Assembly (NCBI RefSeq): GCF_016427605.1 | Contig: NZ_JAELXQ010000011.1 | Span: 1 to 64,000, forward strand | DNA: 64,000 bases | Reading direction: 5' to 3' | From: Ochrobactrum sp. Q0168 | GTDB taxonomy: Bacteria > Pseudomonadota > Alphaproteobacteria > Rhizobiales > Rhizobiaceae | Shown: positions 1-8,894 of the stretch, in pieces | Position numbering within the stretch: position 1 is the stretch's first letter | How the letters are laid out: each line of letters begins with the position of its first letter | Translations under genes and position numbers: made by a program | The notes under the pieces: generated by a model | The model's input: only the letters and a program-made list of their open reading frames with translations | Databases searched by the model: none | Told to the model about the DNA's origin: nothing

Positions 1-2
1 GC

Positions 3-569
3 CTGCAGGCTTCCTTCACCCATGGCGAGGACGGCTTGCAGGGCGTGCCGCGCGGATATCTGTTTGGCTTCATCGATCTCAACAATCCGATGAACATGTA
101 TTACTTCGTGCTGGCGCTGTTCGTGCTGGGCGTCTTTGCCATCTGGCGCATCATCAACTCGCCCTTCGGCATGATCCTGAAATCGGTGCGCGAGAACGAA
201 AACCGCGCCATATCGCTGGGCTACTCCGTCAATCGCTACAAGCTGGCCGCCTTCGTCATGTCGGCAGCCCTTGCCGGACTTGCGGGCGGCCTGAAGGCGC
301 TCGTCTTCCAGTTTGCGACACTCACCGATGTCGGCTGGCAGATGTCGGGCGAGGTGATCCTGATGACGCTGCTTGGCGGCATCGGCACGCTGATCGGGCC
401 CATCGTTGGTGCCGCCTTCGTCGTCGCCCTCCAGAACTATCTCGCAACCTCCGACTTCCCCGTCACAATCGTCACAGGCATCATCTTCATGGCATGCGTC
501 ATCCTCTTCCGGAAAGGTATCGTCGGTGAGTTCTATGCCTCTCGTCTAGGAAAGAAACTGTTCGGGTAA
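3..569 (+). CDS. livM: Branched-chain amino acid ABC transporter permease, LivM-like (5' truncated by window)
   Basis: The reading frame is open from the window edge to TAA at 567-569, so only the C-terminal half or so is present. The visible part has the 'GEDGLQG' loop near its start, then several hydrophobic segments and the stretch 'RAISLGYSVNRYKL', which resembles the cytoplasmic EAA-type loop that docks on the LivG/LivF ATPases. The final segments ('MTLLGGIGTLIGPIVGAAF') are typical of LivM/LivH permeases. By family the protein forms part of an inner-membrane importer for leucine, isoleucine, valine or related substrates. Partner genes would lie to the left of the window. Substrate specificity cannot be read from the sequence. 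Confidence 0.85.
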   Translation: MQASFTHGEDGLQGVPRGYLFGFIDLNNPMNMYYFVLALFVLGVFAIWRIINSPFGMILKSVRENENRAISLGYSVNRYKLAAFVMSAALAGLAGGLKALVFQFATLTDVGWQMSGEVILMTLLGGIGTLIGPIVGAAFVVALQNYLATSDFPVTIVTGIIFMACVILFRKGIVGEFYASRLGKKLFG

Positions 570-632
570 GTATCCCTCAATGAGCCGCTGTATCCGCTGA
601 TCGCGGCTCCGCATTTTACTGGATATACAATC

Positions 633-2231
633 ATGACCGACACCTACGATTACATCGTGGTTGGCGCGGGCACGGCAGGTTGCGCCCTCGCGAACCGACT
701 ATCCGAGAACCCGGACCGTTCCGTCCTGCTGCTCGAAGCGGGCGGCAAGGACAATTATGCGTGGATTCATATCCCGGTCGGCTATCTCTATTGCATCGGC
801 AATCCGCGCACCGACTGGTGCTTCAAGACGGAAGCCGAACCCGGCCTGAACGGTCGCGCGCTCGGCTATCCGCGCGGCAAGGTGCTGGGCGGCTGCTCGT
901 CGATCAACGGCATGATCTATATGCGCGGTCAGGCGCGCGACTATGATCTCTGGCGACAGGCGGGTTGCGAAGGCTGGGGCTGGGACGACGTGCTGCCTCT
1001 GTTCAAGAAATCCGAAGACTATTATGCAGGTGCCAGCGAATTGCACGGCACCGGCGGCGAATGGCGTGTCGAAAATGCCCGCCTGCATTGGGATATTCTC
1101 GATGCCTTCCGCGATGCCGCCGTTGCCGCTGGCATTCCTGCCACCGACGACTTCAATCGCGGCGACAATGAAGGCGTGTCCTATTTCAAGGTCAACCAGA
1201 AGCGCGGCATTCGCTGGAATTCCGCCAAGGCCTTTCTGCGCCCGGCGCTGAACCGCAAAAACCTCCGCGTTGAAACCGGCGCGCATGTGCGCCGCATCGA
1301 GATAGCGGAACTGCGCGCCAATGGCGTGGCCTTTGACCAGAACGGCGCGACCCGCACCGTCAAGGCAAGGCGCGAAGTGATTCTGGCCGCCGGCGCGGTC
1401 GGCTCGCCGCATGTGCTGGAACTGTCGGGCATCGGACGCGGCGACGTGCTGCAACAGGCAGGCATTCCGGTTACGCTGGAACGCAAACAGGTTGGCGAAA
1501 ACCTGCAGGATCACCTGCAATTGCGCTGCGCCTATAAGGTCACAGGCATCCCCACCCTCAATGAAAAGGCCAACAAGCTTTTCGGCAAGGCGATGATCGG
1601 GCTGGAGTATCTGCTGCGCCAGTCCGGCCCCATGTCGATGGCGCCGAGCCAGCTTGGCGTCTTCACCCGGTCTGACCCGTCTTACGAAACCGCCAATCTG
1701 CAATATCATGTGCAGCCGCTCAGCCTCGAAAAATTCGGAGAAAACGTTCACCCCTTCCCGGCCTTCACGGCCAGCGTGTGCAATCTGCGCCCGGACAGTC
1801 GCGGCTCGATCCACGTCAAATCGCCGGATCACCGGGCGCAACCCGCCATCCGGCCGAACTATCTGGCAGCGGAAAGCGACCGTCGCGTCGCCGCCGATGC
1901 AATCCGCCTCACCCGCAATATCGTGGCGCAGGCGCCCTTGCAGCAATACCGCCCGGAAGAGTTCAAGCCCGGCCCTGCTTACGAAACGCAGGAACAGCTG
2001 GAAAAGGCGGCAGGCGATATCGGCACCACCATTTTCCACCCCGTCGGCACCTGCCGCATGGGACAGGACGCGGAGGCGATTGTCGATCCGCGCCTGCGGG
2101 TCAATGGCATTGCAGGATTGCGTATCGCCGATGCGTCCATCATGCCGACGATCACCTCCGGCAACACCAATTCGCCGACTCTGATGATCGCCGAAAAGGC
2201 CGCGCAGATGATTATTGCGGATAATCGATAG
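633..2231 (+). CDS. GMC-family FAD-dependent oxidoreductase (choline/alcohol dehydrogenase-like)
   Basis: The 532-residue protein starts with the FAD-binding Rossmann motif 'VVGAGTAGCALANRLSE' (about residues 10-26). GMC signature 1 is visible as 'GKVLGGCSSINGMIYMRG' and signature 2 as 'GAVGSPHVLELSGIG'. The C-terminal catalytic region 'HPVGTCRMG' and 'NTNSPTLMIAEKAAQ' is intact. Family members oxidise alcohols or choline at the expense of FAD and pass electrons to quinones or cytochromes. The gene lies 63 bp after a LivM-type permease, which could mean an amino acid or amine catabolic setting, but no aldehyde dehydrogenase partner is next to it. Choline dehydrogenase is therefore only one possibility. 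Confidence 0.9.
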   Translation: MTDTYDYIVVGAGTAGCALANRLSENPDRSVLLLEAGGKDNYAWIHIPVGYLYCIGNPRTDWCFKTEAEPGLNGRALGYPRGKVLGGCSSINGMIYMRGQARDYDLWRQAGCEGWGWDDVLPLFKKSEDYYAGASELHGTGGEWRVENARLHWDILDAFRDAAVAAGIPATDDFNRGDNEGVSYFKVNQKRGIRWNSAKAFLRPALNRKNLRVETGAHVRRIEIAELRANGVAFDQNGATRTVKARREVILAAGAVGSPHVLELSGIGRGDVLQQAGIPVTLERKQVGENLQDHLQLRCAYKVTGIPTLNEKANKLFGKAMIGLEYLLRQSGPMSMAPSQLGVFTRSDPSYETANLQYHVQPLSLEKFGENVHPFPAFTASVCNLRPDSRGSIHVKSPDHRAQPAIRPNYLAAESDRRVAADAIRLTRNIVAQAPLQQYRPEEFKPGPAYETQEQLEKAAGDIGTTIFHPVGTCRMGQDAEAIVDPRLRVNGIAGLRIADASIMPTITSGNTNSPTLMIAEKAAQMIIADNR

Positions 2232-2252
2232 AACCAGATTCCTGATCGAATA

Positions 2253-2278
2253 GTGAGCGGAAATGGCAATCCGCTCAC
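2253..2278. repeat. Perfect 9-bp inverted repeat after the GMC gene
   Basis: GTGAGCGGA and TCCGCTCAC face each other across an 8-base loop, 22 bp after the GMC oxidoreductase stop. No T-run follows, so it is not a standard intrinsic terminator. It may stabilise the 3' end of the mRNA or be an operator for metQ downstream. Confidence 0.5.
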
Positions 2279-2452
2279 GCGCCTGTGAACGCAATTTCAG
2301 ATTTCCACTCACGCTATTTTCAGAAAAAATTTTCCTTGTTTAATTCCATGCAAACGGGAATTATCGGCATCAGGGAGGGCTGGGGAGAATGATCATCTAA
2401 TGATCGCAATCCGGGACCGGCTTTCCAAAATGTTCAGCTAAGGAAAACAAAA

Positions 2453-3289
2453 ATGTCGTCAGCCCTTTCCCGTATCGCTTTGAGCCGCCGCGCCGGTCTG
2501 AAAGCCCTTCTTTTCACCGCTGCCGCGCTGACCGTTGGCTTTGCCTCGGCTCCGAGCCATGCAGAAGACAAGACCATCAAGGTCGGCATCATGGGCGGCG
2601 AAGACGAAGACGTCTGGAAAGTCGTTGCCGAAGAAGGCAAGAAGCACGGCCTCAATATCGAGCGCGTGACCTTCAACGACTATAACCAGCCGAATGAAGC
2701 TCTGGAGCGCAAGGAAATCGACGCCAACGCCTTCCAGCACAAGCCTTATCTCGATGAGCAGATCAAGCAGCACGGCTACAAGATCAGCATCGCCGGCTAC
2801 ACCGCCGTCTGGCCGATCGGCATCTACTCGCGCAAGCACAAGAGCCTCGACGAACTCAAGGAAGGCGCTGTCATCGGCGTGCCGAACGATCCGTCGAACG
2901 AAGGCCGCGCGCTGCGCGTTCTCGAAGAAAAGGGCCTGATCAAGCTGAAGCCGGACGCAGGCATTCTGGCAACGCCGATCGATATTGTCGAAAACCCGAA
3001 GAAGCTTGAGATCAAGGAACTCGACGCAGGCGTGGTTGGTCGTTCCATCGACGATCTCGACGCTGCCATCGTCAACAATGACTGGGCTGCCAAGGCGGAG
3101 CTGAAGAAGGAAGAAGCCATCGGCTGGGAGTCGAAGGAAAACAATCCTTACAACAACTTCATCGCGGTCCGCACCGAAGATGAAAAGGCTGATTGGGTGA
3201 AGAATCTGGTCGCTTCGTTCCAGAACGACGCCGTGAAGGCCGAACTCGACCGCGCCTATAAGGGCACCGGCATCCCGGCCTGGAACTAA
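2453..3289 (+). CDS. metQ: Methionine ABC transporter substrate-binding protein MetQ (NlpA family)
   Basis: This 278-residue NlpA/MetQ-family protein has the family pattern 'IKVGIMGGEDEDVWK' at the mature N-terminus, followed by 'NALVNNDWA'-type sequence ('AAIVNNDWA') near the C-terminus. It delivers D- or L-methionine to the MetNI permease. The leader contains two arginines followed by a hydrophobic stretch and ends in 'APSHAED'. There is no lipobox cysteine, so the protein is probably a soluble periplasmic binding protein rather than a lipoprotein. 'AAGGAAAAC' just before the ATG is the ribosome site. A strong terminator separates it from metN. Confidence 0.9.
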   Translation: MSSALSRIALSRRAGLKALLFTAAALTVGFASAPSHAEDKTIKVGIMGGEDEDVWKVVAEEGKKHGLNIERVTFNDYNQPNEALERKEIDANAFQHKPYLDEQIKQHGYKISIAGYTAVWPIGIYSRKHKSLDELKEGAVIGVPNDPSNEGRALRVLEEKGLIKLKPDAGILATPIDIVENPKKLEIKELDAGVVGRSIDDLDAAIVNNDWAAKAELKKEEAIGWESKENNPYNNFIAVRTEDEKADWVKNLVASFQNDAVKAELDRAYKGTGIPAWN

Positions 3290-3308
3290 GTTTTCCATTC
3301 GCAAAACA

Positions 3309-3343
3309 CCGCGCCGGAACGTGTTTCCGGCGCGGCTTTTATT
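3309..3343 (+). terminator. Intrinsic terminator between metQ and metN
   Basis: An 11-bp perfect GC-rich stem (CCGCGCCGGAA / TTCCGGCGCGG) with a 5-base loop is followed by CTTTTATT. It lies 20 bp after the metQ stop and should limit readthrough into metNI, allowing the binding protein to be made in excess over the permease. Confidence 0.85.
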
Positions 3344-3499
3344 GACGTATGGAAAAAAATTGCCCAAAAGCATCGGCAAGAGGCCACGCCTGGCCAGAAC
3401 AGGTCCTAGCCTGAACAGGCATCATCCTTTCTTGAAGCCTAATTCGATTGCAGTTTGCCGCTGTTCGCAGGGGCGCATCAAACTATAGAAGAAACGACC

Positions 3500-4579
3500 G
3501 TGACACCCGCGACCCCCACGACCATTGAACCGCCACCCGCCACATCAGCGCCCATCGTCGATATGAAAGACGTGCGCCGAATGTTCGGCCAAACGGCAGC
3601 CATCAATGGCGTGTCGCTCTCCGTTTCGCGCGGCGAAATTCTCGGCATCATCGGTCGCAGCGGCGCGGGCAAGTCCACGCTGATCCGCTGCGTCAACGGC
3701 CTCGAAAAACCCGACTCAGGCTCGATCCGCATTGAGGGTCGCGAAATCACCAGCCTCGGCGAAACCGAGCTGCGCCCTTTGCGCCGCCGCATCGGCATGG
3801 TGTTCCAGCATTTCAATCTGCTCTCGGCCAAAACCGTTGCGGATAACATCGCCCTGCCGCTGAAAATCGCGGGCAAGCCCAAGGCGGAGCGCGCACGTCG
3901 TGTCGCCGAACTGCTCGAACTCGTCGGCCTGTCCGACAAGGCAAACCATTATCCGGCCCAGCTTTCCGGCGGCCAGAAGCAACGCGTCGGCATTGCGCGC
4001 GCCCTTGCCGCAGAGCCTGCCGTGTTGCTTTCCGACGAAGCGACCTCGGCGCTCGATCCGGAAACCACCCAGTCCATTCTGGCGCTGCTGAAAGACATCA
4101 ACACCAAGCTCGGCCTGACCATCCTGCTGATCACCCATGAGATGGAGGTCATCCGCCGCATCGCAGACCGCGTTATCGTGCTTGATCATGGTGCGATTGC
4201 CGAAGAAGGTCCGGTCTGGAAAGTCTTCGCCAATCCGCAATCGCCCGTCACGCAGAGCATGTTGCAGGTGCTGACACCGGAACTGCCAGCCTCGTGGCGC
4301 GCGCGCCTGACGGAAAAGGCGGGTGATCGGGCCATCCTTCGCATCAAGCTTTCGGGTGAAGCGGCACGCGGCGCTTTCTTCAACGATGTGGCAGCGGCCA
4401 CCGGCCTTGCGCCGCAGCTGATCCATGGCGGCATGGACACGATCCAGGGCGAGCCGGTCGGTACGCTCTTCATCAGCCTGCCCGCTCAGGACAAGGCGAA
4501 ACTCGACGCCGCAATCACCTATCTCAACACCCATGCAGACGCCACGGAGGTACTCGGCTATGTCTCAGGCGATGCTTGA
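3500..4579 (+). CDS. metN: Methionine ABC transporter ATP-binding protein MetN
   Basis: The ATPase domain shows Walker A 'GRSGAGKSTL', Q-loop 'VFQHFNLL', signature 'LSGGQKQRVGIARAL', Walker B 'VLLSDEATSALDPE' and the switch histidine in 'LLITHEMEV'. A C-terminal NIL (ACT-like) domain of about 90 residues follows ('LTEKAGDRAILRIKL' onward), the methionine-sensing domain found in MetN. GTG at 3500 is preferred. An upstream TTG (3455) and a downstream ATG (3563) are in the same frame, so the first 20 or so residues are uncertain. The gene overlaps metI by 20 bp, consistent with translational coupling. Confidence 0.9.
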   Translation: MTPATPTTIEPPPATSAPIVDMKDVRRMFGQTAAINGVSLSVSRGEILGIIGRSGAGKSTLIRCVNGLEKPDSGSIRIEGREITSLGETELRPLRRRIGMVFQHFNLLSAKTVADNIALPLKIAGKPKAERARRVAELLELVGLSDKANHYPAQLSGGQKQRVGIARALAAEPAVLLSDEATSALDPETTQSILALLKDINTKLGLTILLITHEMEVIRRIADRVIVLDHGAIAEEGPVWKVFANPQSPVTQSMLQVLTPELPASWRARLTEKAGDRAILRIKLSGEAARGAFFNDVAAATGLAPQLIHGGMDTIQGEPVGTLFISLPAQDKAKLDAAITYLNTHADATEVLGYVSGDA

Positions 4580-5225
4580 TCTTCTCTGGCGCTCCTTCTG
4601 GGAGACCATCATCATGACCGGCTTTTCGAGCCTGATTTCGCTCGTGGTCGGTTTGCCGCTCGCCCTCATCATGATCCTGACCGAGCGCGGCGGCCTTGCC
4701 CAGAACCTGACGGTCAACACGCTTTTGGGCGCGATCATCAACGGCTTCCGTTCGGTGCCGTTCATCATTCTTCTGGTGGCGCTGATCCCCGTGACGCGCT
4801 TCATCGTCGGCACGTCGATCGGCACATGGGCCTCCATCGTGCCGCTCTCGATTGCGGCCATCCCCTATTATGCGCGCATCGCGGAAGTATCGCTGCGCGA
4901 GGTCGATCACGGTCTGGTGGAAGCCGCGCGCTCGATGGGCGCAAGCCGCTGGACAATCGTGCGTGAAGTGCTGGTTCCAGAAGCCCTGCCCGGCATCATT
5001 GCGGGTTTCACCGTGACGATCATCACGCTGGTGGGCGCATCGGCCATGGCTGGCGCTATCGGCGCAGGCGGTCTGGGCGATCTCGCCATCCGCTACGGCT
5101 ATCAGCGTTTTGAAACGCAGATCATGATCGCCGTCGTCATCATCCTGATCATCATGGTCTGCGGCATCCAGTGGATCGGCGACCGTCTGGTCAGCCGCCT
5201 CGACAAGCGCAACCTGCGCGCCTGA
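4560..5225 (+). CDS. metI: Methionine ABC transporter permease MetI
   Basis: This 221-residue protein starts at an ATG inside the end of metN. It has about five hydrophobic segments and the conserved EAA-type coupling loop 'VEAARSMGASRWTIVREVLVPEALPG'. It ends shortly after a last membrane helix ('IMIAVVIILIIMVCGI'). With MetN and MetQ it forms the high-affinity methionine importer of the inner membrane. Upstream in-frame starts inside metN give a non-homologous basic N-terminus and are rejected. Confidence 0.92.
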   Translation: MSQAMLDLLWRSFWETIIMTGFSSLISLVVGLPLALIMILTERGGLAQNLTVNTLLGAIINGFRSVPFIILLVALIPVTRFIVGTSIGTWASIVPLSIAAIPYYARIAEVSLREVDHGLVEAARSMGASRWTIVREVLVPEALPGIIAGFTVTIITLVGASAMAGAIGAGGLGDLAIRYGYQRFETQIMIAVVIILIIMVCGIQWIGDRLVSRLDKRNLRA

Positions 5226-5235
5226 TCAATCCCGC

Positions 5236-5649
5236 TTACCGCTTCCTCTCACGGAAACCCGCTTCCAGCGTGTTTCCGTCGGGATCGAAAACGAGCGCTG
5301 CGTAATAGCCCATCTCTTCGGGCCCCTGATAGGCGGGACCACCGCTATCCACGCCGCCAGCGCTGAGCGCCACGCGGTGGAAGGCTTCCACAGCATCGCG
5401 GCTTCCAGCTGTGAACATGAGGTGGAGATGTTCGCCGGGCTTCGCGTCTGCTGCGCCCGCAGCAGCACCGGTTCCCGCGCCATGTACCCAGAGGAAGGGG
5501 ACGGGCCCCCTCTCCCCGCCGCTGACGAAGAAGCCGCTGCCCGAACGTGCAATAACTTCCAGCCCAAGCTCAGGCATACAGCTTTCATAGAATAAAAGGC
5601 TGCGGCGAATATCTTTGGCTTTGAAGCCTATGTGATCGAAGAGCGACAT
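5236..5649 (-). CDS. VOC-family (glyoxalase/bleomycin resistance fold) protein
   Basis: A 137-residue single-domain protein opening with 'FDHIGFKAKDIRRSLLFYES' and closing with 'GYYAALVFDPDGNTLEAGFRE', the paired beta-alpha-beta-beta-beta motifs of the vicinal oxygen chelate fold. His near the start (DHIGF), His in the middle (GEHLHLMF) and Glu near the end (NTLEAGF) are the usual metal positions. Substrate is unknown. It converges with metI, 10 bp apart, on the opposite strand. Confidence 0.8.
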   Translation of the reverse strand: MSLFDHIGFKAKDIRRSLLFYESCMPELGLEVIARSGSGFFVSGGERGPVPFLWVHGAGTGAAAGAADAKPGEHLHLMFTAGSRDAVEAFHRVALSAGGVDSGGPAYQGPEEMGYYAALVFDPDGNTLEAGFRERKR

Positions 5650-5739
5650 AGGCAGTAATATATCGCGGGCAGATATAAAGAAAAGCGGCGCGCCCGATTT
5701 TGGAGCGCGCCGCCGTAGAATTGGAAATGGTTTCGCAGA

Positions 5740-6615
5740 TTATCCGCGTGTGCGTGAAAGACCGTCCTTCGCGGGCTGGTATCGCGGATCGAGCTGCACA
5801 GCCTTTGAATAGGAGCCGGCGGCTTTTGCCTTCTCACCGCGATGTTCGTAAACCAGCGCCTGATTGGCCCAGCTTTCCGCCACGTTCTGATCCAGCGTAA
5901 TCGCCGTGTTGAAGTCATCGAAGGCATTATCGAAGTCGTTCAGCGCCACATAGGAAAGGCCGCGGCCATTATATGGCTCCGGCGCGGTGGAATTGAGCGA
6001 AATCGCCTTGGAGAAATCCTCGATGGCTTGCTTGTGCTGGCCCTTGGCCTGATAGATCAGCCCGCGATTGTGATAGGCGCGACCGTCAGTCGTCTGCAAA
6101 GCGATGGCCTGATTGAAATCACTCAGAGCCTGATCGAGACGGCCCGCCTGACGATACACATTGCCGCGACCGATATAGGCGGCGTCATATTGTCCATTGA
6201 GCTGGATGGCCTTGCTGTAATCCTGCGCGGCCTTGTTGGTATCCCCCATATAGCGATAGACCAGCGCGCGGTTGGAATAGGCCTGATAGAAATTCGGATT
6301 GAGTGCAATCGCCTGATCGAAATCGCGGATCGCTTCCTTGTAACGCCCGGCCTTGCCATAAGCAGAACCGCGAACATTGTAGCCTTCCGGATCACGCGGA
6401 TTGGATTGGATCACGCTGGTGAGCGAGCTGATGTTCTCGCTCGAACCCTGCGCCCGATCAACAGTGCTCAGCGCCGTCGTGGTCGAGCTTTGGCAGCCAG
6501 CCACAGTCAAAGCCAAGAACGTGGCGGCAATCAAAAAACCCTGACGACCGATTCCGGCCTCACGGTTTCCACCGAATGTCTCAATTCCCGAAACCTTTGT
6601 CCCGGACGATTGCAT
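5740..6615 (-). CDS. TPR-repeat lipoprotein
   Basis: The product has a hydrophobic signal ending in the lipobox 'LTVAGC', then about seven tandem tetratricopeptide repeats of 34 residues (for example 'AYGKAGRYKEAIRDFDQAIALNP' and 'GNVYRQAGRLDQALSDFNQAI'). By composition it is an envelope scaffold protein of the NlpI type and is probably anchored to the outer membrane. The start at 6615 has GAAGG upstream and gives a signal of about 40 residues. An in-frame ATG at 6660 would give an unusually long leader. Many alphaproteobacteria carry one such TPR lipoprotein, but the partner is not evident here. Confidence 0.82.
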   Translation of the reverse strand: MQSSGTKVSGIETFGGNREAGIGRQGFLIAATFLALTVAGCQSSTTTALSTVDRAQGSSENISSLTSVIQSNPRDPEGYNVRGSAYGKAGRYKEAIRDFDQAIALNPNFYQAYSNRALVYRYMGDTNKAAQDYSKAIQLNGQYDAAYIGRGNVYRQAGRLDQALSDFNQAIALQTTDGRAYHNRGLIYQAKGQHKQAIEDFSKAISLNSTAPEPYNGRGLSYVALNDFDNAFDDFNTAITLDQNVAESWANQALVYEHRGEKAKAAGSYSKAVQLDPRYQPAKDGLSRTRG

Positions 6616-6660
6616 CACCTTCAAGCGTGTTGGCAACGACAGTGTTCCTTTTAGTTCCAT

Positions 6661-7043
6661 CGAAACCGGGCAGTTACGACCCGTTTCTTCTCCATCCCGT
6701 CCCGGCTCTTGTTCAACGCATGGCGCTTTAGAGCCGAAGAGTCTCGCGGGACCGCCTTGTTTATTTCAGTCCAAGCCAGCCCGGCGGGGCTCCCTGGAAC
6801 TGTCAGATAAAAACAGCGAAAAGGCGGCAGCAAACAATCTGCGTCGCCTTCCAATATCCAGCCCGAAAGCTGAACATCCTAATCATTTGTTTTTACACAT
6901 AACTGGCCCGGCAAAGTCTAGAAACTTTTTTCGGTCCCGCGCTAAACTTTAATAAAAAGATGAAACCGAGCTGTTTCGGCAACTAAAAATTCTGAAATCA
7001 AGACATGCAAAAACCGGCGCAACCGAGGGAAGCACCGGAAAGC
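6661..7043. other. Intergenic region upstream of the TPR lipoprotein gene
   Basis: About 380 bp with no supported gene. The part from about 6880 to 7000 is AT-rich and probably holds the promoter of the TPR lipoprotein gene. A 67-codon open frame here has no recognisable features. Confidence 0.5.
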
Positions 7044-7074
7044 AAAAAGGCGCTACAAAAGCAGCGCCTGTTTT
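7044..7074 (-). terminator. Intrinsic terminator of rpsU
   Basis: Read on the minus strand, AGGCGCT and AGCGCCT enclose an 8-base loop and are followed by TTTTTGC. It lies directly after the rpsU stop. Confidence 0.8.
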
Positions 7075-7082
7075 GAGGTCGA

Positions 7083-7310
7083 TCAGCGAGCGCCGCGGGC
7101 GCCGCCAACGAGGCCTTCACGCTGTGCACGCTTGCGAGCGAGCTTGCGGGCGCGACGAACGGCTTCTGCCTTTTCGCGAGCGCGCTTTTCAGATGGCTTT
7201 TCGTAGTGGCCGCGCATCTTCATTTCGCGGAAGATACCTTCGCGCTGCATCTTTTTCTTGAGAGCGCGGAGAGCCTGATCAACATTATTATCGCGGACGA
7301 GTACCTGCAC
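7083..7310 (-). CDS. rpsU: 30S ribosomal protein S21
   Basis: The 75-residue product begins (V/M)[19 protein letters not shown] and has the basic S21 core '[16 protein letters not shown]' and an Arg/Lys-rich tail ending [11 protein letters not shown]21 binds the 3' end of 16S rRNA on the small subunit platform and helps initiation. The frame is open 90 bases further upstream, but GTG at 7308-7310 gives the usual S21 N-terminus and is preceded by GGGAA. A terminator follows. Confidence 0.95.
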   Translation of the reverse strand: MQVLVRDNNVDQALRALKKKMQREGIFREMKMRGHYEKPSEKRAREKAEAVRRARKLARKRAQREGLVGGARGAR

Positions 7311-7691
7311 GTGTATTCCCGTATCGGTTAGAATTTCGGTTAAGCCTGAGGCCGTTCGGGGGTCTTTTAACGATTTCAGCCGGTCTGACCGGCCGAGCAA
7401 CGCCCTAAGGCTCCCAAGCTTCGCAACGGAAACGCTGCAAATTGGTGCTGGCTATTACCAGAAAGAGCCCGGGCTGTCCACCTCAACATGCAAATTTGGC
7501 CATCTCGCCCTGTGAAATACCATCTTTACACCAATTGACTATGGTTCCGGTCAGACAAATGCGTTAATGAGCCGCTCGTTTCCCGCATAATTCGGCCTCA
7601 ATAGCCGTCCAATGGAGACGCCCCACCCCGCTTCGGCCCCCTGCAGGATTATCCGGCGCGTTTCCTGTTTTTGATTCCATTTGTTTGTTTC
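7311..7691. other. Divergent intergenic region between rpsU and the lipase-like gene
   Basis: About 380 bp that must contain the rpsU promoter on the minus strand and possibly that of the plus-strand gene. I see no repeat, RNA gene or clear operator. Confidence 0.4.
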
Positions 7692-8888
7692 ATGTCCCTC
7701 CGCAAGCGACTCGTTATCCAGTTCACAGGCTATGAAGGCCTGCACCCCAAAGCCGTCCGCGTGCGCCATGCGCAAGTGCTGAAAGACTTCGACAAACTCT
7801 GGAACGCCAAGACCAAGCTGCCGCCCATGACGGACGAGCCGAACGATAGCGGCACGACCTTGGCTGTCACTGAGGGCAATGGCTGGCGAACGGAAACCGA
7901 GTTCTGCCAGTTCGGCACGGCTGATATCTTTGACGACTATGCCGCGCGCTCAACGCCCAAACGAATGCTGACCGGCTTCTTCGCCTTCCTGAACATCCTG
8001 TTTACGGGCACGCTCTGGCGCTATCTCACGACGAGCTGGCGCTTTGTGCTGTTCTTTCTGTGGCCCTTTCTGCTGTCGCTTGCCATTTTGGGCGTTGCAG
8101 CCCTTGTCGCCGCAGCACCCGTGCTGGCTGGCTTTTCAGCGCTGCATCTCCTGTGGTCCGCGCCGCTCGCCGCCGTCCTTGCCACGCTTCTGGTGCGCAA
8201 ACCCGGCGACAGGTTCTTCATGTCCTATCTCCTTGACGACTGGTCGGCAGCCTATGACCGCATTCATGACCGCAATGCGAAGCTGAACCAGCGCCGAACC
8301 GCCTTCGCGAACGCACTGATGCGCAAGATCGAAGAAAGCCAGGCCGATGAGGTTATCGTTGTCGCCCATAGTCTCGGCACGGTGCCAGCTGTCGAGGCGC
8401 TTGCCGCCGTTCAGCGTCACCGCCCTGACCTCTTGAAGCGGCAGCCGGTATCGCTGCTGGCCGTCGGCTCCTGCCTGATGATGATTGCGCTGCACCCTAA
8501 AGCGAAAGCGCTTCGCGAAGATGTGCGGGTGGTGCTTCAAGACAGCCCCGTCCTGTGGTCGGAATTCCAGGTGCTGACGGATATCATTCATTTCTATGGT
8601 TCCGATCCTGCCAGCGCCCTCAAGATCAAGACGGCGAACCCGCCGCTCATTCATCGCATCCGCTTCAAGAATGTGCACAGCGAGAACCGCTACAAGCGCT
8701 CCAAGGGCAACTTCTTCCTGATGCATCTTCTCTATATACGCGGGGCGGAAAAGAAGAATTTCTACGATCTCGGCATGTTCCTGCATGGCCCGTTTTCCTT
8801 CCGCGAGCTGATGACTGCGCATAAAGGAAAAGCCGCCCCTCTCGATGAAGAGGGACGGCTTCCGATATCCTATCACGAAGCGGCTTGA
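7692..8888 (+). CDS. Membrane-associated lipase-like (alpha/beta hydrolase) protein of unknown role
   Basis: The protein of about 398 residues begins MSLRKRLVIQFTGYE. It has two adjacent hydrophobic segments near residues 110-170 and then a soluble region with 'VIVVAHSLGTVPAVEAL', the nucleophile elbow G-x-S-x-G variant AHSLG of lipases. The opening beta strand and the elbow fit an alpha/beta hydrolase, but I do not recognise a characterised family. A hydrolase interrupted or tethered by a two-helix membrane hairpin is unusual. ATG at 7692 is chosen over an upstream start at 7671, because homologous sequence seems to begin at MSLRKR. It converges with the MaoC gene. Confidence 0.65.
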   Translation: MSLRKRLVIQFTGYEGLHPKAVRVRHAQVLKDFDKLWNAKTKLPPMTDEPNDSGTTLAVTEGNGWRTETEFCQFGTADIFDDYAARSTPKRMLTGFFAFLNILFTGTLWRYLTTSWRFVLFFLWPFLLSLAILGVAALVAAAPVLAGFSALHLLWSAPLAAVLATLLVRKPGDRFFMSYLLDDWSAAYDRIHDRNAKLNQRRTAFANALMRKIEESQADEVIVVAHSLGTVPAVEALAAVQRHRPDLLKRQPVSLLAVGSCLMMIALHPKAKALREDVRVVLQDSPVLWSEFQVLTDIIHFYGSDPASALKIKTANPPLIHRIRFKNVHSENRYKRSKGNFFLMHLLYIRGAEKKNFYDLGMFLHGPFSFRELMTAHKGKAAPLDEEGRLPISYHEAA

Positions 8889-8894
8889 TGCCGT

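Noticed and set aside
2340-2452. SAM-II riboswitch upstream of metQ
   Set aside because: The AGCTAA just before the start is reminiscent, but the conserved GTGATTT segment and the pseudoknot partners are absent.
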